Below, piece after piece: positions 1 to 5,547 of a stretch of DNA of 12,914 nt. The position numbers were made by a program, and so were the translations under genes. Within the stretch, counting starts at the first letter, position 1. Every line of letters begins with the position of its first letter. This stretch comes from Candidatus Bathyarchaeota archaeon (lineage in GTDB: Archaea; Thermoproteota; Bathyarchaeia; Bathyarchaeales; WAQA01): contig WAQA01000170.1 of assembly GCA_015520475.1 (NCBI GenBank), positions 1-12,914 on the forward strand, written 5' to 3'. The notes beneath the pieces are model-generated. The model saw only the letters and a list, made by a program, of their open reading frames with translations, was not told the origin of the DNA and searched no databases.

Positions 1-3
1 CAA

Positions 4-38
4 GAGATACATCTCAAAACAATATTTAAGAGTATCTC
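4..38. promoter_or_regulatory. Inverted repeat around a TATA-like core
   Basis: GAGATAC (4-10) and GTATCTC (32-38) are perfect reverse complements and flank the TATA-like AATATTTAAG (21-30). A further half-site, ATCTC (11-15), also pairs with GAGAT (4-8). The arrangement resembles an operator around a promoter. No reading frame starts soon downstream on the plus strand, so if it is a promoter it may serve a leftward gene outside the window. Function is inferred from layout only. Confidence 0.35.
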
Positions 39-210
39 GTGTCTCCCCTTACCCTTCACGGGCAGTATTTTCCTCGAAAAGGGCAAGATAAAAATTTTTC
101 TTAGATACGTACTTCTTATACGTTTTTATTTCAATTTTCTATATGCTTCAGCCGTTTTATTCCCTCTCCTTTATACAGGGGTTTTGAAGATTATGTATAT
201 TCTGGGCTTT
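39..210. other. Non-coding stretch without recognised gene
   Basis: This A/T-rich stretch has no convincing coding frame or structured RNA. It contains AAAAATTTTT (90-99), TACGTA (106-111) and several T-rich runs. These could be the 3' end of a transcript from outside the window, but no upstream gene is visible to support that. A 14-codon frame from ATG 143 has no ribosome binding site and is not called. Confidence 0.4.
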
Positions 211-223
211 TTAGATTATCTAA
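211..223. promoter_or_regulatory. 13-bp palindrome upstream of the ABC exporter promoter
   Basis: TTAGAT-T-ATCTAA is a perfect 6+1+6 palindrome. It ends 18 bases before the TATA box at 242-251, where archaeal activators or repressors often bind. It is a candidate operator for the ABC exporter/DUF1854 operon. The regulator is unknown, and A/T-rich palindromes of this size can occur by chance. Confidence 0.4.
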
Positions 224-241
224 TGTTACATGAACTGGGAG

Positions 242-251
242 AAATATTTAA
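242..251 (+). promoter_or_regulatory. Predicted TATA box of the ABC exporter/DUF1854 operon
   Basis: AAATATTTAA is a good match to the archaeal TATA element. A start about 25 bases downstream of its centre would fall near 270-275 and give a leader of about 45 bases before the TTG at 316. No other gene lies between. The prediction rests on sequence and position only. Confidence 0.5.
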
Positions 252-264
252 TAGAGAGTTTGTA

Positions 265-285
265 ACCGTTTAGGAGATTAACGGT
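265..285 (+). promoter_or_regulatory. Inverted repeat at the predicted transcription start/leader
   Basis: ACCGTT (265-270) and AACGGT (280-285) form a perfect 6-bp inverted repeat with a 9-base spacer. It sits at the expected transcription start of the operon. It could be an operator blocking polymerase or a small 5' hairpin in the mRNA. The stem is short, so this is tentative. Confidence 0.3.
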
Positions 286-302
286 AATAGGTTATGTGAT
301 CC

Positions 303-311
303 GAGGTGGAG
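303..311 (+). promoter_or_regulatory. Ribosome binding site supporting a TTG start
   Basis: GAGGTGGAG lies 4 bases before the TTG at 316, and AAGG directly abuts the TTG. The frame is closed upstream by TAG at 271 and has no ATG or GTG between, so this site and the TTG best explain initiation of the ABC exporter. Confidence 0.5.
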
Positions 312-315
312 AAGG

Positions 316-2493
316 TTGGGGGAGGAGGATGATAAAAGTGATATTCCAGATGAAGTAGCCGTTCTATTACGTCGGATTGTAGATGATGAGATAATATACT
401 CTGCTGTAAGCGATATAGATGAGGATGGAAAATTCGGTGAGAGATGGCTCATTATAACGAAGAGTAAGATCTTAACAGTTAATCCGTCGACCAAGAAGGT
501 CAGGTATCTTCCGTTAAGCAGCGTTGTTTCAGCTCAGGTTAAGGATTACGTTGGAAATGCTGAGTTGGTTGTTGAGACCGGTGATGGAGTGAGGGGGATA
601 ATACGTTTCTCCAGGGCATGTCTAGAAGACTTCTACAACGCTGCAAGGGTTATAGATAAGATTGTGAAGGGCGAGATAAGCCTTGAAGATGTCAGCCTCT
701 CTGATCTAACGGGAGCATTCAGGCGTGGGGGCAGGGTAAAGAAGAGTCGAACGTTTAAGTGGCTCATGGGCTACTTGAAACCTCACATACACTACACAAT
801 TCTCGCTTTGATATTATCACTGATCATTACAGGATTAAATCTTGCACCTCCATATCTAATGAAGATATTGGTTGATGATGTCTTTGTTGGAGGGAACATA
901 GGCCGTTTACCGTTCATCGTCGGAGTCTTGCTTCTTACGTATGCGGCGAACGCTGTTCTAGGCGCAGCACAGAATTATACTCTTACATATCTAGGTCAGA
1001 AGGTCATATACAGTATGAGGGTTAAAGTATATGAGCATCTCCAAAGGTTATCTTTGGGCTTCTATGATAAGATGAGTTCTGGACGTATAATGTCCAGGGT
1101 TATGGATGATATAGGTAGGGTTCAATGGTTCCTCACTTGGGGGACGCAGACCATGCTTATAAGCGTGCTGCAGGTCCTGGGTATTGGAATAATAATATTT
1201 ACGATGAATCCTTATCTTGCGCTCTTCGCGTTGGTTCCTGTACCATTCATAATAGTTGGTATACCATTATTCCGTAGAAAATCGCATAAGATATATCATA
1301 AGGCATGGCGTAGATGGGCTGATGTCAGCTCATTACTATGGGATACCATTCCTGGAGTTGTGATAGTAAAGACCTTTACCAGAGAAAGGTTTGAAGTGAA
1401 ACGTTTAGTTGATAAGATGAAGGATCTTGTTAAGGCAAACCTTAAAGTTACAAAGCTCCGTCTCCAGTTCTTCCCGCTTCTCGGCTTTGCAATGTCAACT
1501 GGAACGGTTATAGTATGGTGGATTGGAGGGCAAGAAGTAGTATCTGGAACGTTAACTGTTGGTTCACTAATAGCCTTCGTCAATTACATGTGGATGTTCT
1601 ATGGTCCGATACAGACCATGAGCAATATCTTCGAGCCTCTCCAGCAGGCGGTAACGTCAAGTGAACGTGTCCTAGAGATCATGCAGGTTGAACCGGACAT
1701 AAAAGATTCACGGGAATCCTTAGAATTCAACTTTAAAGGAGAAATTACATTTAAGGATGTAAGCTTCGGATATAATCCATACATTCCTGTTGTAAGCAAG
1801 ATAAACCTTGAGATTAAGCCTGGGGAGAAGGTTGGAATAGTCGGTCCAAGCGGATCCGGCAAGACAACATTAACGAAGCTTCTGCTCCGTTTCTATGATC
1901 CGACCGAAGGAAAAATCTTCATTGACGGCGTTGATATTAGAAGGATAAAGCTGCGCTGTTTAAGGTCCCAGATAGGCCTGGTTCTACAGGAGCCACTACT
2001 ATTCTATGGATCAATAGCCTATAATATTGCATATGGAAAATTGGATGCTAAGCCTGAGGAGATACTTGCAGCTGCGAAGGCCGCTAATGTCCATGAATTC
2101 GCTATGAAACAGCCGCTTGCCTATGACACGAACGTTGGTGATAGGGGATGGCGGCTTTCAGGTGGTGAGAGGCAACGTGTAGCGATCGCCAGGGCAATAT
2201 TAACAGAACCTAAAATATTAATCTTGGATGAGGCTACCTCATCGGTTGACACCTTAACTGAGAAGCAGATACAGGAAGCTATGGACAACCTTACCGAAGG
2301 AAGAACCACAATAATAATTGCGCATAGACTCTCTACATTACAGAAGGCCGATAAGATAGTTGTTCTCAATAAGGGTAGAATAGTTGAGGTTGGCTCCCAT
2401 GAGGAGCTTATGGCGAGAGGCGGACTGTACAGTCAACTTTACAAGGCTCAATTCTTCAGGGAAGGGATGATAGCGCCTATCATACGGAGGTAG
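316..2493 (+). CDS. ABC exporter (ABCB/MsbA type, DUF1854-associated)
   Basis: A 725-residue half-transporter of the type I exporter fold, expected to work as a membrane homodimer driving ATP-dependent export. Residues 1-140 form a soluble N-terminal domain rich in beta strands, possibly PH-like. The transmembrane domain spans roughly 149-440 with six hydrophobic segments. The C-terminal ATPase is complete: Walker A GPSGSGKTT at 510-518, Q-loop Q558, signature LSGGERQ at 614-620, Walker B ILILDE ending at E639, D-loop SSVD and switch H670. All catalytic residues look intact. An N-terminal extension of this size and an adjacent DUF1854 gene match the bacterial transporters annotated as cyanophycin-metabolism-associated. 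No cyanophycin gene is present here, so the substrate is unknown. The start is TTG because the frame has no ATG or GTG between the stop at 271 and 316. The Shine-Dalgarno site of the next gene lies in its last codons, so the two are co-transcribed. Confidence 0.93.
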   Translation: MGEEDDKSDIPDEVAVLLRRIVDDEIIYSAVSDIDEDGKFGERWLIITKSKILTVNPSTKKVRYLPLSSVVSAQVKDYVGNAELVVETGDGVRGIIRFSRACLEDFYNAARVIDKIVKGEISLEDVSLSDLTGAFRRGGRVKKSRTFKWLMGYLKPHIHYTILALILSLIITGLNLAPPYLMKILVDDVFVGGNIGRLPFIVGVLLLTYAANAVLGAAQNYTLTYLGQKVIYSMRVKVYEHLQRLSLGFYDKMSSGRIMSRVMDDIGRVQWFLTWGTQTMLISVLQVLGIGIIIFTMNPYLALFALVPVPFIIVGIPLFRRKSHKIYHKAWRRWADVSSLLWDTIPGVVIVKTFTRERFEVKRLVDKMKDLVKANLKVTKLRLQFFPLLGFAMSTGTVIVWWIGGQEVVSGTLTVGSLIAFVNYMWMFYGPIQTMSNIFEPLQQAVTSSERVLEIMQVEPDIKDSRESLEFNFKGEITFKDVSFGYNPYIPVVSKINLEIKPGEKVGIVGPSGSGKTTLTKLLLRFYDPTEGKIFIDGVDIRRIKLRCLRSQIGLVLQEPLLFYGSIAYNIAYGKLDAKPEEILAAAKAANVHEFAMKQPLAYDTNVGDRGWRLSGGERQRVAIARAILTEPKILILDEATSSVDTLTEKQIQEAMDNLTEGRTTIIIAHRLSTLQKADKIVVLNKGRIVEVGSHEELMARGGLYSQLYKAQFFREGMIAPIIRR
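2486..2490 (+). promoter_or_regulatory. Shine-Dalgarno site of the DUF1854 gene
   Basis: GGAGG sits inside the last codons of the ABC exporter, 9 bases before ATG 2500. It ties translation of the second gene to the same mRNA and supports the chosen start. Confidence 0.6.
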
Positions 2494-2499
2494 TATACC

Positions 2500-3003
2500 A
2501 TGCCACTCAAAGATTTCCTTAAAAGACTTAACATACTCGACCCAAACAATGTAAGAATCATATATGATGGGAGGAGCGACTCGTTAAAGTTGATAACTGC
2601 TGACTCCCTATTCGCCAATATAATCCCATTAAAGCCTTTTCCAATAACATATCCAAACTTCATAATCTTCAGGGATGTTCATAGGAACGTTGATGTTGGA
2701 GTACTAAGGGACTATGAAGAGCTGGATCCAGATTCAAAGAGGAACCTACAGATACTCCTAAACAAAATGTACTTCATCCCGAAGATACTTAAGATCATGA
2801 AGATAGAGACAAGTGGAGACGAGTTCATATGGGAGATAATTACTGATAGGGGATTTAGAAGGTTCCGTACGAGAGGGCGGATGAGCATAATCCAGATGGG
2901 TGAAAGAGTTATAATAACTGATACGAAGGATAACGTGTATGAGATCGAGAATATATGGAAGATGGATGAGAAGAGTAGAAGGGAGATGGAGTCAACCCTA
3001 TAA
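2500..3003 (+). CDS. DUF1854 family protein, partner of the ABC exporter
   Basis: A 167-residue soluble protein with no signal peptide or membrane segment. It matches the DUF1854 pattern as I recall it: an early segment ending in PLKPFPITYPNFIIFRD (about residues 45-61), an acidic LRDYEELDPDSKRNLQ stretch (about 69-84), a YFIPKILKI segment, then a C-terminal repeat-like part with WEIITDRGFRRFRTRGR and YEIENIW. DUF1854 genes in bacteria sit next to an ABC exporter with a large N-terminal extension, as here. The biochemical role is not established; regulation of or docking to the transporter is plausible. Only six bases separate it from the upstream stop and a GGAGG lies in that gene's end, so the two form an operon. 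The start ATG is well placed. Length is ordinary for the family. Confidence 0.82.
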   Translation: MPLKDFLKRLNILDPNNVRIIYDGRSDSLKLITADSLFANIIPLKPFPITYPNFIIFRDVHRNVDVGVLRDYEELDPDSKRNLQILLNKMYFIPKILKIMKIETSGDEFIWEIITDRGFRRFRTRGRMSIIQMGERVIITDTKDNVYEIENIWKMDEKSRREMESTL

Positions 3004-3028
3004 AGATTCCATCTAAGCAAAATTTATC

Positions 3029-3045
3029 TTCTAACCCTATTAGAA
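3029..3045 (+). terminator. Weak hairpin after the DUF1854 gene
   Basis: TTCTAA (3029-3034) pairs with TTAGAA (3040-3045) across a 5-base loop. It lies 26 bases after the stop codon. The stem is A/T-rich and not followed by a long T-run, so termination is only a possibility. Confidence 0.25.
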
Positions 3046-3125
3046 ACGTACATGTTAAAGATTAATATTTATGCAGTCGTTTTTGATATGTACCCGTCAA
3101 CTTAGCGTTGTAAATCTGACAATTA

Positions 3126-3139
3126 CCCGCCCCCTCCCC
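3126..3139. other. C-rich tract (G-rich on the other strand)
   Basis: CCC-G-CCCCC-T-CCCC stands out in an A/T-rich gap. In the plus-strand transcript it is a pyrimidine block that might contribute to ending the upstream operon. The complementary strand carries three close G-runs, which might fold. It lies about 25 bases upstream of the BRE/TATA of the next gene, so it could also be a regulator site. Confidence 0.35.
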
Positions 3140-3163
3140 TCTTAGGATTACCCATTAATTTTT

Positions 3164-3178
3164 GAAAAGACTTAAATA
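3164..3178 (+). promoter_or_regulatory. BRE/TATA promoter of the hydrolase-like gene
   Basis: Purine-rich GAAAAGA (3164-3170) followed by CTTAAATA (3171-3178) is a good archaeal BRE plus TATA pair. A start about 25 bases downstream of the TATA centre falls near 3198-3204, leaving a leader of about 45 bases before ATG 3247. This indicates the hydrolase gene is transcribed separately from the upstream operon. Confidence 0.6.
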
Positions 3179-3203
3179 GATGTGGATCCTCCTTACCCTA
3201 AAA

Positions 3204-3224
3204 ATGATGGGGAGGAAAAACTGA
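3204..3224 (+). CDS. Possible six-codon leader minigene (uORF)
   Basis: ATG ATG GGG AGG AAA AAC TGA would encode MMGRKN. Its first ATG coincides with the transcription start predicted from the TATA box, so it could be read as a leaderless minigene. It ends 22 bases before the main ATG, which has its own GGAGGT. It could tune expression of the hydrolase gene. A frame this short can arise by chance; the position is the only support. Confidence 0.25.
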   Translation: MMGRKN

Positions 3225-3234
3225 CCATAATTTT

Positions 3235-3240
3235 GGAGGT
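3235..3240 (+). promoter_or_regulatory. Shine-Dalgarno site of the hydrolase-like gene
   Basis: GGAGGT is 6 bases before ATG 3247, an optimal spacing. It fixes the start of the hydrolase-like protein. Confidence 0.65.
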
Positions 3241-3246
3241 TTCCAT

Positions 3247-5373
3247 ATGAACCGAAGTGTTTACTGGATCTACCGCGTCAGATCTAAGGACCTCTCTGAG
3301 AAGGGCATTAGAGAAGCCATGAAAGACGCTGTGAAGAGAGGCGCAGACATTATAAGCATCGCCTCGTATAGAGTGAAATATGACTTCGGAGGAGCTCCTG
3401 AAGAGGAGTTCGCTCTCTTCAATCCGAGCAGTATACTGCCGATACATGAAGAAGCTAAAGATGTGGATCTCCTCAAGTTGCAGGTTGACATCGCCCATGA
3501 AGAGGGATTAAAGACTCAGACGTACATTAACGCTCATTGGTATGGAGTGAAATATTACAATGAGCATAAAGATTATGTTCAGATTAAAAGTGATGGAAGC
3601 CCGGTAGACAATCTATATGGTCATGGATACTCTATGTGTGTGAACACTGGCTATCGAGATAGAATGTTTAAGATAATAACTGATGTAGCGGCTAGAGGCG
3701 TCGACATAGTATTCCTTGATGGACCCGCCTATTATCCCGGCGCATGTTACTGTGATGCTTGCAGGAGAAAATTCTATGAGTTATATGGCATGGATATGCC
3801 GACTGAGGAGGACTGGAAGAATCCGGCGTGGAGAAGATTCGTCCAGTTCAGATACAGATCCATAAGAGACTTCCTTGTTGATGCCCAGAAGGCGATAAGA
3901 GAGGCTGGATATAAATCGATGCTGTACAGTAACACGAGTGGGCAGACATGGCCTGTATGGCAGTTCGCCTTAAGCATGGAGGATCTATGGGAAGGAGAGA
4001 GTATACTAGCTGCTGAGTCCTACCAGTATTATAGAAGCACTCTGGGGATACCGGTATGGCTCTACGGATGGACAGCCAAATATGGAAATTCGGTGAAGCA
4101 GGGTAAACTCTTCCGCCTCGCCCTAAGCAGAGCACATGAACCCTGGATCTTCTATAATATTCCTCGAGCCGAACGTAGAATATCAGTCTTCCAGGGAATA
4201 GCGAATGGTGCAAACCTACTTGAATATAACAAGGAATCTACAGATCTAATCATGTTGACTAAGAAATGGAGGAGATACCTTACTGATCTGATATCTGCCG
4301 CTAAGGTGGCTATGGTATGGTCCAGAAAAACAGCGGATTACATGTATGATGAGCCCGGAGCAATGCTCGGCGAAGTATCCTTTGAAGCTCAAGCCGTCCA
4401 GGTGCAGGCTGCTAAACCACCATCCAATATAAAGGCTGAAACTATAGAACGGTATGTCCATGAGGTTAGAGGCTTCTATGAGATGCTTATCCGCCTCCAT
4501 GTGCCCTTCGATCTGCTAGGCGGAGTAAACATCACAAAAGAGAATCTAAGTAAATATGATGTTCTGATACTGCCTTCTACATCGAGCCTAAGCGAGGAAC
4601 AGGCATCAGCGATAAGAGAGTTTGTAAAGGCTGGAGGCGGCTTAATAGCAAGTTATAAAGTTGGCGTACAGAATGAACTTGGAGATCCATACAATGACAC
4701 AATCTTATCTGATGTACTTAATGTAAGATACACAGGTAAGATTATGGGGCCCCTGCCATGGGACTATCTGAGGATAAAGAAGGAGCATACGGTTATGGAT
4801 GGGCTGCCTATCCATGCTGAAGAGAGCGGCACGCTACCATCTCCCGAATATAACCTTAAAGTTGAACCATCAGACGAGGCTGAAGTATTGGCTGTCCAGA
4901 TTAAACATATTGCCTCCCGTTATGCCAAACCTTCCGAGGAAGGACCGCCAGCTATTATCGCATCTAAGTATGGAGATGGAAGAATTCTGTATTTCTCAGG
5001 AACCTTTGGCGGTCAATACTGGAGCCACGGCTTCCTAGACTACCTGAAACTGATGGAGAACGCCGTTAAATGGGTGAATCCGAACAGTCCAGTAATAGAA
5101 ACAGACGCGCCTGAAACGATTGAGGTGACGATGCATAAGGGTGAGTCATGGAGCCTAATCTTCCTAGCGAACTATAACTTCGCTGTTAGAAGACCATTCA
5201 ATGAGATATATCCAGCGTCGAATGTTAAACTTAAAGTTAGAGTAGAATCTACACCCTCAAAGGTCATGTCACTCATATCAGAGAAGCCTCTCAAATTCAA
5301 AGAAGCGGATGACGGTATAGAGATATATCTGCCGAGTATAGGCGAGTTTGAAATAGTATTATTAGAGGATTAA
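3247..5373 (+). CDS. Glycoside-hydrolase-like protein (TIM barrel plus GATase-like domain)
   Basis: A 708-residue protein without signal peptide, so probably cytoplasmic. Residues 1 to about 370 look like a TIM-barrel hydrolase domain of the hypothetical glycosyl hydrolase (GHL6-like) type. The strand motif VFLDGP (155-160) is followed by a Cys cluster CYCDAC (167-172) and a WEGES segment (248-252); D158, E249 and E251 are candidate active-site acids, which is inference. Residues about 400-600 resemble the amidotransferase-like trimerisation domain of GH42 beta-galactosidases (YDVLILPSTSSLS near 437, GGGLIASY, and YGDGRILYFSG near 575). The last 100 residues look like a beta-sandwich. It probably acts on a glycoside or glycoconjugate, but the substrate cannot be read from sequence. 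It has its own promoter and terminator and lies just upstream of a large surface protein and a transporter, so it may process imported material. The ATG has an optimal GGAGGT. Confidence 0.72.
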   Translation: MNRSVYWIYRVRSKDLSEKGIREAMKDAVKRGADIISIASYRVKYDFGGAPEEEFALFNPSSILPIHEEAKDVDLLKLQVDIAHEEGLKTQTYINAHWYGVKYYNEHKDYVQIKSDGSPVDNLYGHGYSMCVNTGYRDRMFKIITDVAARGVDIVFLDGPAYYPGACYCDACRRKFYELYGMDMPTEEDWKNPAWRRFVQFRYRSIRDFLVDAQKAIREAGYKSMLYSNTSGQTWPVWQFALSMEDLWEGESILAAESYQYYRSTLGIPVWLYGWTAKYGNSVKQGKLFRLALSRAHEPWIFYNIPRAERRISVFQGIANGANLLEYNKESTDLIMLTKKWRRYLTDLISAAKVAMVWSRKTADYMYDEPGAMLGEVSFEAQAVQVQAAKPPSNIKAETIERYVHEVRGFYEMLIRLHVPFDLLGGVNITKENLSKYDVLILPSTSSLSEEQASAIREFVKAGGGLIASYKVGVQNELGDPYNDTILSDVLNVRYTGKIMGPLPWDYLRIKKEHTVMDGLPIHAEESGTLPSPEYNLKVEPSDEAEVLAVQIKHIASRYAKPSEEGPPAIIASKYGDGRILYFSGTFGGQYWSHGFLDYLKLMENAVKWVNPNSPVIETDAPETIEVTMHKGESWSLIFLANYNFAVRRPFNEIYPASNVKLKVRVESTPSKVMSLISEKPLKFKEADDGIEIYLPSIGEFEIVLLED

Positions 5374-5383
5374 CGTTCCCTAA

Positions 5384-5404
5384 ATTTTTACCCCCTCCTT
5401 TTTC
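5384..5404 (+). terminator. T/pyrimidine-rich terminator after the hydrolase-like gene
   Basis: TTTTT, then CCCCCTCC, then TTTTT follow within 30 bases of the stop codon. Archaeal termination commonly relies on such U-rich stretches. No strong hairpin is needed or seen. Confidence 0.5.
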
Positions 5405-5458
5405 TGTCAATTTACATCCAAAAAGGATTCTCCACCAATATTTCATCGTTTACTCAGT

Positions 5459-5486
5459 TAATCTGCCTCATTTAAATGTCAGATTA
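5459..5486. promoter_or_regulatory. Inverted repeat upstream of the M28-FtsX promoter
   Basis: TAATCTG (5459-5465) and CAGATTA (5480-5486) are perfect reverse complements around a 14-base spacer containing ATTTAAAT (5470-5477). It ends 24 bases before the TATA box, consistent with a regulator site. The AGATTA half-site also appears several times before the first gene of the window. Confidence 0.4.
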
Positions 5487-5510
5487 CAACGGTTCAGACG
5501 GATACGAGTA

Positions 5511-5520
5511 AATTATTTAA
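5511..5520 (+). promoter_or_regulatory. Predicted TATA box of the M28-FtsX/OPT operon
   Basis: AATTATTTAA is centred 32 bases before the TTG at 5548. A start about 25 bases downstream of the centre would fall near 5541, leaving a leader of under ten bases. The mRNA would therefore be nearly leaderless. No Shine-Dalgarno site other than the abutting AAGG is visible. Confidence 0.55.
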
Positions 5521-5547
5521 GTCTCTTCCTTTTATCTATATAGAAGG

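Noticed and set aside
143..187. 14-codon frame starting at ATG 143 with an upstream TTATACG
   Set aside because: No ribosome binding site, poor TATA match and no similarity to anything; chance is more likely.
4799..5038. Plus-strand 79-codon frame inside the hydrolase gene
   Set aside because: It lies in another frame of a gene with recognisable domains and has no own start signals.
264..5494. AACCGTT/AACGGTT shared by the upstream regions of the first gene and the M28-FtsX gene
   Set aside because: A 7-mer is expected about once or twice in a window of this size, and CCGTTA-type strings also occur within coding sequence.
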